Positions 8,636-17,114 are shown, counted from the first letter of the stretch. The stretch is 40,058 nucleotides of DNA from an uncultured Duncaniella sp. (GCA_910578615.1 CAJTRI010000011.1:31876-71933), one strand, 5' to 3'. A program made the numbers and translations. The notes: generated from the sequence alone by a model not told the origin.

Positions 8636-10192
8636 ATGAAAATCTCCCTTCCCCCGCGCCTCGGAGGAACAGCCCCCGAGATAGACATCAGCACTACACG
8701 CCACATCGTCGTGATCGGAGCCAACGGCTCAGGAAAAACAAGATTTGCCAACCGTCTCGCAGCCGATCTCGGAGGAAACGCCATGCGGCTGTCTGCCCTG
8801 AACGCCCTGTACGTAAAGGACAACGAGCCGGTTCCGCAAGGCCCCATAGACAGCCTCTACCAAGAGACCGTAGGAAGCGGAAGCCTCCTTCGGTCAGACC
8901 TCCGTGGAGAGTTCGAACGGCTTATAGGCCTGCTCCTCAACGAGGAAATGCTCTCCCTGCTGGCCGACAAGTTCGACCCTCAGGAGAAAAAAACGGCATC
9001 CACGCGTCTTGAACGGGTCATGTGGCATTGGAAACAGCTCTTCCCGGACAATCATGTGCTTGTTGAAAGCGGACGCATGCTTTTCAGCCGAGACAGCGCG
9101 GACTCATCCTACGGCGCCGCAAAACTGTCAGACGGAGAAAAAGCCGTGATGTATTACCTCGGGGCTGTCTCGCTCGCTCCCGAAGGTGCGGCTATAATAG
9201 TTGACTCACCGACACGCTTCCTCCACCCAGCAACAAACAAGGCACTGTGGGAACGCATCGAACACTGGCGTCGTGACTGCACGTTCATCTACATAACCCA
9301 CGACCTCCAATTTGCATCCACCCATATCAACGGTCTGACCATATGGGTAAAGAGCTGTGACCTCAGACGCGGAGTGTGGGACTATGAATTCGTCTCATCG
9401 CCGGATGTCCTTGACGACGAGCTGTATCTGGCCATACTCGGAGAACGAAAGCCGGTGCTGTTTATCGAGGGTGACGGCAAAAATTCAATAGATGCCAAAC
9501 TCTATCCGCTCATTTTCGATGACTATACCGTAAAATCACTCGGAGGATGTGACCGCGTGATAGAGTCAACACGCACATTCAACTCCCTTCGCGCCCTCCA
9601 CAACCTCAACGCATTCGGTATCGTTGACCGCGACCGCCGTGACGACGGAGAGGTGGGATATCTGCGCAAGAAACAGATCCTCGTCCCGGAAGTGGCCGAA
9701 ATCGAAAACGTGTTCATGATAGAGGACGTGATACGCACCATGGCCTCTCTAAACCACAAAGACCCTGACGAGGTGTTTGAGAAAGTCAGACGCACCATCA
9801 TGAGACTCTTCGAGTCAGACCTTCGCCAACAGGCATTGCAACACACCAGACACAGGGTGAAACGGGCCGTGGAACACCGCATCGACGGACGATTCACAAA
9901 CATAAACCAACTCGAAAACCATATCTCCGACCTTGGACGGGAAATCAATCCGAGAGGCATCTATGAGAACCTATGCCGCGAATTCCGCCGTTATGTCCGT
10001 GACAACGATTATGCATCAGTCCTGCGTGTATACAACCGCAAGACCATGCTTTCAGAAAGCCACGCAGCCCGTCTTTGCGGGCTTAAAAAAGATGACAAGG
10101 ACGCCATAATCCGAGCCGTCCTCGATATACTGCGACGCAATCTCGAAGGCGCGGCCATACTTCGAAAGGCCATAAGACAGGTGTTCATATAA
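8636..10192 (+). CDS. Fused ABC-type ATPase/DUF4435 (TOPRIM-like) protein, single-chain PARIS-like
   Basis: From the ATG at 8636 the product is 518 residues; the open frame extends upstream into the PAP2 gene, but that stretch has no domain and lies in another gene's frame. The first half is an SMC/ABC-like ATPase: Walker A GANGSGKT (28-35), signature KLSDGEK (163-169), Walker B AIIVDSPT (186-193) and H-loop ITHD with H222. The usual catalytic Glu after the Walker B Asp is Ser191. The second half (about 270-480) fits DUF4435, a TOPRIM-like fold: FIEGDG with E278, VDRDRR with D331/D333, and EIENVF (355-360). In PARIS anti-phage systems an AAA ATPase (AriA) holds a DUF4435 nuclease (AriB), and fused forms are known. 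The architecture matches, but I cannot exclude a housekeeping Bacteroidales homologue. Confidence 0.8.
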   Translation: MKISLPPRLGGTAPEIDISTTRHIVVIGANGSGKTRFANRLAADLGGNAMRLSALNALYVKDNEPVPQGPIDSLYQETVGSGSLLRSDLRGEFERLIGLLLNEEMLSLLADKFDPQEKKTASTRLERVMWHWKQLFPDNHVLVESGRMLFSRDSADSSYGAAKLSDGEKAVMYYLGAVSLAPEGAAIIVDSPTRFLHPATNKALWERIEHWRRDCTFIYITHDLQFASTHINGLTIWVKSCDLRRGVWDYEFVSSPDVLDDELYLAILGERKPVLFIEGDGKNSIDAKLYPLIFDDYTVKSLGGCDRVIESTRTFNSLRALHNLNAFGIVDRDRRDDGEVGYLRKKQILVPEVAEIENVFMIEDVIRTMASLNHKDPDEVFEKVRRTIMRLFESDLRQQALQHTRHRVKRAVEHRIDGRFTNINQLENHISDLGREINPRGIYENLCREFRRYVRDNDYASVLRVYNRKTMLSESHAARLCGLKKDDKDAIIRAVLDILRRNLEGAAILRKAIRQVFI

Positions 10193-10194
10193 AG

Positions 10195-10252
10195 ACTGTG
10201 CCAACACTGCCTGCAAGCCGATAACCGGCTCCGACAATGTTGGCACAGTTTA
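10195..10252. terminator. Bidirectional terminator between the ATPase-DUF4435 gene and glyA
   Basis: ACTGTGCCAACA (10195-10206) pairs perfectly with TGTTGGCACAGT (10238-10249), and AGCCG/CGGCT forms an inner stem at the tip. It sits 2 nt past the plus-strand stop, between convergent genes, so it can serve both strands. Confidence 0.8.
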
Positions 10253-10275
10253 TTTGTTGTACAGAAATATTATGT

Positions 10276-11556
10276 TCAATAAGCGAACATGGGATAAGGC
10301 TCCATTGTCGCATTGACCTTGGCACGGACGGCAGCGATGGTCTCGGGATCAGCCGGACTGCGCAACACGGTGTCAATCATATCGGCAATCTCGGCCATAA
10401 GAGGCTCCTTAGCACCACGGGTGGTGATAGCGGGGGTTCCGAGACGTATACCCGACGTCTGGAAAGGAGAACGGGAATCAAACGGCACCATGTTCTTGTT
10501 GGCTGTGATATCAGCTTCCACAAGTGCTTTCTCAGCCACCTTGCCCGTGAGTTCGGGGAACTTGGAACGAAGGTCTACAAGGATACAGTGGTTGTCTGTA
10601 CCGCCTGACACGATGTTATATCCCATTGCCATGAGAGCGTCGGCAAGAGCTGCGGCGTTTTTCTTGACCTGCATCTGGTATTCCTTGAATTCCGGCGCGA
10701 GGGCCTCGCCAAAAGCAACAGCCTTGGCCGCGATGACATGTTCGAGAGGGCCGCCCTGAACACCGGGGAACACAGCCGAATCAAGGAGAGACGACATCAT
10801 GCGTGTCACACCCTTTGGTGTCTTCTTGCCCCACGGGTTCTCAAAGTCCTGACCCATCATTATCACGCCACCACGAGGCCCGCGAAGAGTCTTGTGGGTA
10901 GTGGTGGTAACGATGTGGGCATATTTCACAGGATTGTCAAGAAGACCGGCGGCAATAAGTCCGGCCGGATGGGCCATGTCGACCAGCAGGATTGCACCTA
11001 TTTCGTCGGCAAGACGGCGCATACGGGCATAATCCCACTCACGGCTGTAAGCGGATGCACCTCCGACAATGAGTCTGGGACGCTCACGACGTGCCACTTC
11101 CTCCATCTGCTCGTAGTCAACAAGCCCGGTCTCGGCGTTGACATTGTATTCAAGGGCCTGGAACATGAGGCCCGAGAAGTTGACAGGGCTACCGTGGCTG
11201 AGATGACCACCGTGGCTGAGGTTAAGGCCGAGGAATTTGTCGCCGGGTTGGAGACATGCCATGAAGACCGCCATATTGGCCTGTGCGCCTGAATGGGGCT
11301 GTACATTGGCCCACTCCGCTCCAAAGAGTTTTTTGAGACGTTCGATGGCGAGTGACTCAACCTCGTCAACCACCTCGCAACCGCCATAATAGCGGTGGCC
11401 GGGATAACCCTCTGCATACTTGTTGGTGAGGCACGAACCCATGGCACGCATAACCTGCTCACTGACGAAGTTCTCTGAAGCGATAAGCTCTATACCCTTC
11501 TTCTGGCGGGCATGCTCACGCTCGATGATGTCAAAGACGATGTTGTCTCGTTCCAT
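10276..11556 (-). CDS. glyA: Serine hydroxymethyltransferase
   Basis: GlyA interconverts serine and glycine with tetrahydrofolate and 5,10-methylene-THF, the main source of one-carbon units; it is a cytoplasmic PLP enzyme. The 426 residues have the usual length and start (RDNIVFDIIEREHARQ). Visible motifs are GIELIASENF at the N-terminus, GCEVVDEVE, HGGHLSHG, the DMAHPAGL strand and the PLP-lysine segment TTTTHKTLRGPRGG. It follows the flavin reductase gene by 36 bp and probably ends the pyrB-pyrI-flavin reductase-glyA transcript, tying folate carbon supply to pyrimidine synthesis. A separate promoter in the short gap cannot be excluded. Confidence 0.97.
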   Translation of the reverse strand: MERDNIVFDIIEREHARQKKGIELIASENFVSEQVMRAMGSCLTNKYAEGYPGHRYYGGCEVVDEVESLAIERLKKLFGAEWANVQPHSGAQANMAVFMACLQPGDKFLGLNLSHGGHLSHGSPVNFSGLMFQALEYNVNAETGLVDYEQMEEVARRERPRLIVGGASAYSREWDYARMRRLADEIGAILLVDMAHPAGLIAAGLLDNPVKYAHIVTTTTHKTLRGPRGGVIMMGQDFENPWGKKTPKGVTRMMSSLLDSAVFPGVQGGPLEHVIAAKAVAFGEALAPEFKEYQMQVKKNAAALADALMAMGYNIVSGGTDNHCILVDLRSKFPELTGKVAEKALVEADITANKNMVPFDSRSPFQTSGIRLGTPAITTRGAKEPLMAEIADMIDTVLRSPADPETIAAVRAKVNATMEPYPMFAY

Positions 11557-11592
11557 AAATCTTGAAATATGTAATTATTGGATTTCTTGTTT

Positions 11593-12189
11593 TCATTTAT
11601 CAATAGCTCCGGCGGCATCCGGCTTATCTGTCTTCCTGACCGACCACCCGAAACGCCCTATCGGGTCACCCTGGGTAAAATAATGCCCGTGTGAGTAATT
11701 CAGCAATCCGGCTGCGGCAAGGTCAAAAGCCCCGGTCTGAGGGTCTATCAGGCTCTCGTCGGCAAGAACGTTCACCACGTCTGCAACAAACATGTCATGG
11801 CTTCCGAGTCTGACCACTTCCTTTACACGGCATTCTATGCTCAGCGGGGACTCCGCAATATAGGGACATGCCACCTTCTCACCCCTCACAGGGGTGAGTC
11901 CCGTCTCCTTCCACTTATCATAATCGGCACCGGAGCGAACCCCGGCCCAGTCTGCGGCACGGGCCATAGACTGCGTGGTGAGATTTATGGTAAACTCCAT
12001 CCGTTCCCTTATCATGGGATATGAATAACGCTCGGGGCGTACAGATATATAGCACATGGGCGGATTGGTGCACAGAGTCCCTGTCCACGCCACCGTGAGG
12101 AAATTGCTGTGCTCCATAGTGCCACAGCTCACAAGCACCGCAGGAAGGGGATATATCATCGTGCCCGGCTTCCAAGAGATTTTGCCCAT
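11593..12189 (-). CDS. Flavin reductase-like FMN-binding split-barrel protein
   Basis: The 198-residue product starts at MGKISWKPGTMIYPLPAVLV (ATG 12187-12189); a longer frame would run into pyrI. It has the flavin reductase domain layout: an N-terminal strand with PAVLVSCG, then TVAWTGTLCTNPPMCYISVR, where the flavin-binding loop normally lies, followed by FTINLTTQSMA and a C-terminal half with ECRVKEVVRLGSHDMFVADV. Such proteins bind FMN and either reduce free flavin with NAD(P)H or act as flavoprotein partners; the substrate is not predictable. It sits 34 bp after pyrI and 36 bp before glyA, so it is probably co-transcribed, although no pathway link is obvious. Confidence 0.88.
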   Translation of the reverse strand: MGKISWKPGTMIYPLPAVLVSCGTMEHSNFLTVAWTGTLCTNPPMCYISVRPERYSYPMIRERMEFTINLTTQSMARAADWAGVRSGADYDKWKETGLTPVRGEKVACPYIAESPLSIECRVKEVVRLGSHDMFVADVVNVLADESLIDPQTGAFDLAAAGLLNYSHGHYFTQGDPIGRFGWSVRKTDKPDAAGAIDK

Positions 12190-12223
12190 AGACGAAGTTG
12201 TTTTGCTAAGACTGCTCAAATGT

Positions 12224-12688
12224 TTATATAATAGCGTCCGTGCTCTTAACCGTATGGGAGCAATAATGGCACGAGATAGTGACATCCTCACGGTCAACCA
12301 CATGGAAACGGGTGAGCATAGGCTCGTTGTTCGTGATACACTTGGGATTGCCGCATTTCACAAGCCCTACTATGGTATCAGGAAGCGATACGGGGAATTT
12401 TTCCACCACCTCGTAGTCTCGTATGATATTGATTACAGCCGACGGGGCTATAAGCGCTATGCGGTTGAGCGTCTTTTCCGGGAAGAAGACGTCAGCAACC
12501 TTGATGATGCCCTTGTTGCCGAGACGCTTGGAGTCAAGATTGTTGCCGATGGTGACAGCCGTGTGTATGTTCTCTATACCGAGAATCTTTACGGCCTTGA
12601 AAAGTACCGGCGAGGGTATATGGTCAATGACGGTGCCGTTGCGAAGGGCAGCCACGGCAAGTTCGGATTTTGATACGGTCTTTGTCAT
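12224..12688 (-). CDS. pyrI: Aspartate carbamoyltransferase regulatory subunit
   Basis: PyrI carries the allosteric nucleotide site (ATP activates, CTP inhibits) of the class B aspartate transcarbamoylase holoenzyme and binds PyrB through a zinc domain. The 154 residues show the N-terminal allosteric domain (residues 1-100, with NGTVIDHIPS and NNLDSKRLGNKGIIKV) and the zinc site with all four cysteines: C112 and C117 in KCGNPKC, C140 and C143 in CHYC. It lies 12 bp downstream of pyrB, as usual for this pair. Confidence 0.97.
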   Translation of the reverse strand: MTKTVSKSELAVAALRNGTVIDHIPSPVLFKAVKILGIENIHTAVTIGNNLDSKRLGNKGIIKVADVFFPEKTLNRIALIAPSAVINIIRDYEVVEKFPVSLPDTIVGLVKCGNPKCITNNEPMLTRFHVVDREDVTISCHYCSHTVKSTDAII

Positions 12689-12700
12689 ACCTTTACATGA

Positions 12701-13621
12701 TTAGTCGGTTACATCAATCCCGAGCGAACGGCATATCAGGGCCTCGCGGGCATAGAGGCCGTTGCGGGCCTGGTCGAAATAATAGGCATGGGGATTGTCA
12801 TCCACATCGAGCGCGATCTCGTTGACCCTCGGCAGAGGATGGAGGATGCGCATATTCTCCCTTGCCTCCCCGAGCATGGCCGCATTGAGGTTATAGAGAT
12901 CCTTTACGCGCTCATACTCCATGATATCGGCAAAGCGCTCACGCTGCACCCTTGTCATGTATATGATGTCTGATGAATTTATGACCTCAGGTGAGAAATC
13001 CACATGCTCCGTGAAACGTATGCCGTTGTCACGGCAGAACGCCTTGTATTCCTCTGGCATCCCGAGTTCCTTGCATGCCACAAATCTGAACGTGGGGTTG
13101 AACCATCTCATCGCCATGATGAGCGAATGCACTGTACGGCCATATTTAAGGTCTCCGACAAGCGTTATGGTAAGATTCTCGAGACGTCCCTGTGTCTTGT
13201 AGATAGAATAGAGGTCGAGCATGGTCTGGGAAGGATGCTGGTGGGCGCCGTCTCCCGCGTTTATCACGGGAACCTCCGTGACCTCGGTGGCATAGAGTGC
13301 GGCTCCTTCGAGATGATGACGCATGACAATAAGGTCGGCATAGTTGCTCACCATCTTGATGGTGTCTTTAAGAGTCTCCCCCTTGGATGTCGAGGTATTG
13401 GATGCGTCCGAGAAACCTATGACACGGCCGCCGAGACGGTTGACAGCGGTTTCAAAACTCAGCCGGGTGCGTGTGGAAGGCTCGAAAAAGAGCGTTGCCA
13501 CTACTTTTCCCTCCAAAAGCCGGCGGTTGGGCTTCTCCTCAAATTTTCGCGCGGTCGCAAGCAGCTCCATAATCTCCTCGCGACCTATATCGCTGATTGA
13601 TACAAGACTTTTTGTATTCAT
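12701..13621 (-). CDS. pyrB: Aspartate carbamoyltransferase catalytic subunit
   Basis: PyrB condenses carbamoyl phosphate with aspartate in the committed step of pyrimidine synthesis. From the ATG at 13619-13621 the product is 306 residues, the family norm; the 13 extra residues of the longer frame would lie upstream across the leader. Motifs are FFEPSTRTRLSFE (carbamoyl phosphate binding), TSKGETLKDT (80s loop), the VMRHHLEGAA segment, GDGAHQHPSQTMLDL, GDLKYGRTVHSL and HPLPRVNEI. It heads the operon with pyrI, the flavin reductase gene and glyA. The separate pyrE gene at 20547 has its own promoter. Confidence 0.97.
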   Translation of the reverse strand: MNTKSLVSISDIGREEIMELLATARKFEEKPNRRLLEGKVVATLFFEPSTRTRLSFETAVNRLGGRVIGFSDASNTSTSKGETLKDTIKMVSNYADLIVMRHHLEGAALYATEVTEVPVINAGDGAHQHPSQTMLDLYSIYKTQGRLENLTITLVGDLKYGRTVHSLIMAMRWFNPTFRFVACKELGMPEEYKAFCRDNGIRFTEHVDFSPEVINSSDIIYMTRVQRERFADIMEYERVKDLYNLNAAMLGEARENMRILHPLPRVNEIALDVDDNPHAYYFDQARNGLYAREALICRSLGIDVTD

Positions 13622-13657
13622 TGCAGTGAAATGATGGTTGAATGGTGAGTTCCACTG

Positions 13658-13665
13658 CAAAGATA
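13658..13665 (-). promoter_or_regulatory. -7 box of the pyrB operon
   Basis: TATCTTTG on the minus strand matches TAnnTTTG and would start transcription near 13653, about 32 nt before the pyrB ATG. I see no good -33 TTTG at the normal spacing. The box lies between the LptF/G stop (13702) and pyrB, so pyrB does not depend only on readthrough from the glyS operon. Confidence 0.55.
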
Positions 13666-13701
13666 CGAAATTTCAACGGGATTTTATTCTATTCCGCCCA
13701 A

Positions 13702-14772
13702 TTAGTTATGCGAAACTTTGTAGTACAGGATGACGGCAATCACGGCATATATGAAATTGGGAATCCACATAGCCACAAAGGGGGACGTGAGTCCTGAGAC
13801 GGCAAACGTGGAGGTCACCGTCATGAAAAGAATGTAGCTGAACGACAGAACAAGCCCTATGCCTATATTGACGCCCATACCTCCTTTGATCTTGCGAGAC
13901 GAGAGCGACATGCCTATGACCGTCAGGATAAAGGCGGCGGCCGTCATGGCATAACGACGCTGGTTCTCGATCTCGAACGTCTTGATATTTGCCACTCCGC
14001 GCTTCTTCTGGCTCTCGATATACTCACGCAGCTCGGGAGAGGTCATAGTCTCACAGTCATTCTTGGATATGAGAAAGTCACGCGGCTCTATGGGAATCAC
14101 CGTGTCAAGACGCGATCCTCGGACAATTTTCTCCGACCGGCCGTCAAAGGTTCGTATCATATAGTCCCTGACTGTCCAGTTGTGCAGGGAATCGTAGCGT
14201 ATCGTCTGTGCCGTAAGGCGCGATACGAGTTTCTTGTCCTCGAACGATTCCAGAGAAAACTTGTAGCCGGTCTTCTGATTGTTGTCATAGCGCGACATGT
14301 AGGCTATCTCGCCTTTCGCCACTTGGAGCTGGATGTTGGTTCCATAGTCCACACGCTTGTTTTTCACATAGGTGTTCGTATAGTCTATGCGCTTGACATT
14401 GGCGGGCGGGATGATATATGCACTGAGGACATAGGCTGCAAACGCTATGACCGAGGCGCTTATCAAATAGGGCCTCAGCAGACGCCTGTAACTCATGCCG
14501 GTGGACAGCATGGCTATAATCTCCGAATTGTCGGCCAGCTTGGATGTAAAGAAGATGACCGCTATGAATGTGAACAGCGGGCTGAACTGGTTGGCAAAGT
14601 AAGGCAGAAAGTTGAGAAAGTAATCGAATACCGTGGCCCTGAGCGGGGCTTTGAGAAAGGAATCGAGCTTCTCATTTATGTCAAACATTATCGTGATAGC
14701 GAGTATGAGCGCTATCGCGAAAACGTAGGTTCCGAGGAACTTGCGAATTATGTACCAGTCAAGTATCTTCAT
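13702..14772 (-). CDS. LptF/LptG-family lipopolysaccharide export permease
   Basis: From the ATG at 14770-14772 the product is 356 residues, typical for YjgP/YjgQ-type permeases. LptF and LptG form the membrane part of the LptB2FG transporter that extracts LPS from the inner membrane. The N-terminus MKILDWYIIRKFLGTYVFAI is characteristic, with about three membrane helices in the first 115 residues, a periplasmic beta-jellyroll region (about 120-255) and three more helices in the last 100 residues (MTAAAFILTVIGMSLSSRK, then GGMGVNIGIGLVLSF). LptF and LptG cannot be told apart by eye. The longer frame would extend 34 residues into tgt. It is the last gene of the glyS-lemA-FKBP-tgt run, 13 bp after tgt. 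Confidence 0.93.
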   Translation of the reverse strand: MKILDWYIIRKFLGTYVFAIALILAITIMFDINEKLDSFLKAPLRATVFDYFLNFLPYFANQFSPLFTFIAVIFFTSKLADNSEIIAMLSTGMSYRRLLRPYLISASVIAFAAYVLSAYIIPPANVKRIDYTNTYVKNKRVDYGTNIQLQVAKGEIAYMSRYDNNQKTGYKFSLESFEDKKLVSRLTAQTIRYDSLHNWTVRDYMIRTFDGRSEKIVRGSRLDTVIPIEPRDFLISKNDCETMTSPELREYIESQKKRGVANIKTFEIENQRRYAMTAAAFILTVIGMSLSSRKIKGGMGVNIGIGLVLSFSYILFMTVTSTFAVSGLTSPFVAMWIPNFIYAVIAVILYYKVSHN

Positions 14773-14785
14773 GGCGTGACGGCTG

Positions 14786-15916
14786 TCAGAGACGACGTGT
14801 GACACATTCCACCATATCGGTCTTCCAGCTTTTGAAATCACCGGCAAGGATGTGACGACGGGCCTCCCCAACAAGCCACAGATAGAAGGCGAGGTTGTGA
14901 ATCGACGCTATCTGCATGGCAAGAATCTCGTCAGCGATGAAAAGATGTCGCAGATATGCCTTGGAATACACATGATCCACATATGAGGGGCCGTCTTCCT
15001 GAATCGGAGAGAAGTCATCGGCCCACTTGCGGTTGCGCATATTCATTATGCCGTGGCGGGTGAACAACATCCCGTTACGACCATTCCGCGTGGGCATGAC
15101 GCAGTCCATCATATCCACACCCCTGTCGATTGCTTCGAGTATGTTGGCCGGTGTACCGACTCCCATCAGATAGCGCGGACGGTCTTGGGGAAGAATATCG
15201 TTGACCACCTCTATCATCTCATACATCTTTTCAGTAGGTTCCCCTACGGCAAGACCGCCGATGGCATTGCCTTCGGCTCCGAGATCAGCCACATGTCTGG
15301 CCGCATCACGACGCAGCTCTGGATATACCACACCCTGGACTATCGGGAAGAATGCCTGACGGTAGCCGTAACGCCCTTCGGTCTCATTAAAATGCTTCCA
15401 TCCTCTTTCAAGCCATCTCTGGGTGAGATGCAATGACTTCCGGGCATACGAGAAATCAGCCGTCCCGGGAGGACACTCGTCAAGGGCCATCATGATATCG
15501 GCCCCTATCGAGCGTTGGATATCCACCACTCTTTCGGGGGTGAAGAGATGTTTCGATCCATCGATATGTGAGCGGAAATGCGCTCCCTCCTCTGTGAGTT
15601 TACGGTTATCTGACAGCGAGAATACCTGAAACCCGCCGCTGTCTGTAAGGATCGGACGCTCCCAGCCGTTGAACTTATGAAGGCCTCCGGCTTTTTCAAG
15701 GATGTCGATGCCCGGACGGAGATAGAGATGATATGTATTGCCGAGGATTATCTGGGCCTTCACATCTTCCCGAAGTTCGTGCTGGTGGACAGACTTTACA
15801 CTTCCCAGTGTCCCTACCGGCATAAATATAGGTGTCTCTATCGTGCCGTGGTCAGTAGTTATAAGTCCGGCGCGTGCATCACTGCCCGGCGCGGTGGCTA
15901 AAAGATTAAAATCCAT
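14786..15916 (-). CDS. tgt: Queuine tRNA-ribosyltransferase
   Basis: Tgt swaps guanine 34 of GUN-anticodon tRNAs (Asp, Asn, His, Tyr) for preQ1. The 376 residues contain TDSGGFQVFSLS with D92 (acid/base Asp), MALDECPPG (143-151), GNAIGGLAVGEP (216-227) and the nucleophile region DCVMPTRNGRNG with D271. The canonical zinc ligands (CxCxxC plus His) after this motif are absent: there is no Cys between C272 and C372, and the segment continues as NRKWADDFSPIQEDGPSY. I recall this from other Bacteroidetes Tgt proteins, so it is probably lineage-wide and not damage. The gene lies 23 bp after the FKBP gene and 13 bp before the permease. Confidence 0.95.
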   Translation of the reverse strand: MDFNLLATAPGSDARAGLITTDHGTIETPIFMPVGTLGSVKSVHQHELREDVKAQIILGNTYHLYLRPGIDILEKAGGLHKFNGWERPILTDSGGFQVFSLSDNRKLTEEGAHFRSHIDGSKHLFTPERVVDIQRSIGADIMMALDECPPGTADFSYARKSLHLTQRWLERGWKHFNETEGRYGYRQAFFPIVQGVVYPELRRDAARHVADLGAEGNAIGGLAVGEPTEKMYEMIEVVNDILPQDRPRYLMGVGTPANILEAIDRGVDMMDCVMPTRNGRNGMLFTRHGIMNMRNRKWADDFSPIQEDGPSYVDHVYSKAYLRHLFIADEILAMQIASIHNLAFYLWLVGEARRHILAGDFKSWKTDMVECVTRRL

Positions 15917-15939
15917 ATCTCCTGCTGTCTGTAAGCCGT

Positions 15940-16506
15940 TTATGGACGCACCTCGTAATAAGGTATGTCAACGAGTTTCATATCAAAGACAAGGGTCGAA
16001 TAAGGAGGTATGATTCCTTGCGACGAAGAGCCGTAGCCCAATGTATAGGGTACGACAATGCGCACACTATCCCCTACCCTCATTTTAAGAAGGGCTATCG
16101 TCCATCCCTGTATCAGCTCGTCAGGCCGGGTACGGAATATGCTGTCGCCGTTGGCTGTCTGCAAATAGGATGAATCGAAGGCTATATCGTTGTAAAGACG
16201 GCCTATGTACTTGACATCCACGGTGGAGTTAAGCAACGGCGAAAGATTTCCCTCTGTGAGCTTGCGGTCATTCAGATAACGGATGAGTATCTGCGCCGAC
16301 GAGTTCCACACAGGTGTCAGAGGCTCATACAGCGGAGTACCGTCAGGAGAGACTGAGTACTGCTGTTCTTCATAGAACCCGGTGTTGGCATCACGCCATT
16401 CCTTGTACTGGTCCCAGTTGTCGGGATTGTCCGAATTGCAGCCCACGGAGACTATGCCGAGGGCTGCAAGCGGAAGCGAAAAAAATATCTTCTGTAACGC
16501 GTTCAT
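15940..16506 (-). CDS. FKBP-type peptidyl-prolyl isomerase, lipoprotein
   Basis: The 188-residue product has a lipoprotein signal (LGIVSVGC, lipidated C23), an acidic linker and a C-terminal FKBP fold (about 90-185) with VDVKYIGRLYNDIAFDSS, the RTRPDELIQGWTIALLKMRVGD core, IVVPYTLGYGSS and the IPPYSTLVFDMKLVDI ending. FKBP proteins catalyse cis-trans isomerisation of X-Pro bonds, here on proteins outside the inner membrane. Some active-site aromatics differ from canonical FKBP12, so activity may be low. It lies 10 bp after lemA and 23 bp before tgt. Confidence 0.9.
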   Translation of the reverse strand: MNALQKIFFSLPLAALGIVSVGCNSDNPDNWDQYKEWRDANTGFYEEQQYSVSPDGTPLYEPLTPVWNSSAQILIRYLNDRKLTEGNLSPLLNSTVDVKYIGRLYNDIAFDSSYLQTANGDSIFRTRPDELIQGWTIALLKMRVGDSVRIVVPYTLGYGSSSQGIIPPYSTLVFDMKLVDIPYYEVRP

Positions 16507-16516
16507 TGGTCAGGGT

Positions 16517-17095
16517 TTAAAACTTTACCTCGGGGGCGCGCTGGGCTGCATCATCAGCCTTGAACTGTGGTTGCGGTGTAAATCCGAACCATCCGGCGTA
16601 AATGACTGTCGGAAACTTCTTTATAGAAGTATTGTAGCCGGCCACAGCCTCCGTATAACGGCCCCTGGCAGTGGCGATGCGGTTTTCCGTGCCTTCAAGC
16701 TGCACCTGCAAGTCACGGAAATTCTCGTTGGCTTTCAGGTCGGGATAGGCCTCGGTGACAGCAAGAAGCGATTTCAGGGCGCCGGTCAGCTCGTTCTGCG
16801 CAGCCTGGAACTTGGCAAGACTTTCCTCATCAAGGTTGGAAGGGTCTATATTGATCGAGGTAGCTGCGGCACGGGCCTGTGTGACCTTCTCCAAGGTAGA
16901 ACTTTCATGGGTAGCATAACCCTTGACGGTATTTACCAGATTAGGGATGAGATCGGCACGGCGCTGATACTGGTTCTGCACTTCGGCCCACTGCTGCTCT
17001 ACACCCTGCTTCTGTTCCACAAGGGAGTTGTAGTTGCAGGATGACAACGCAGGCAGCATGGCCGCGAGAAGGAGGAATAATTTGAAATATTTCAT
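16517..17095 (-). CDS. lemA: LemA family protein
   Basis: The 192-residue protein has a signal or anchor sequence with a possible lipobox (LPALSSC) and the LemA helical domain: YNSLVEQKQGVEQQWAEVQNQYQRRADLIPNLVNTVKGYATHE, continuing with long helices and ending in the typical AGWFGFTPQPQFKA. LemA proteins are membrane-associated with their helices outside the cytoplasm. The molecular role is unknown. It is 19 bp downstream of glyS and 10 bp before the FKBP lipoprotein gene. Confidence 0.93.
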   Translation of the reverse strand: MKYFKLFLLLAAMLPALSSCNYNSLVEQKQGVEQQWAEVQNQYQRRADLIPNLVNTVKGYATHESSTLEKVTQARAAATSINIDPSNLDEESLAKFQAAQNELTGALKSLLAVTEAYPDLKANENFRDLQVQLEGTENRIATARGRYTEAVAGYNTSIKKFPTVIYAGWFGFTPQPQFKADDAAQRAPEVKF

Positions 17096-17114
17096 AAGGG
17101 GAGAAAAAGTTTTT

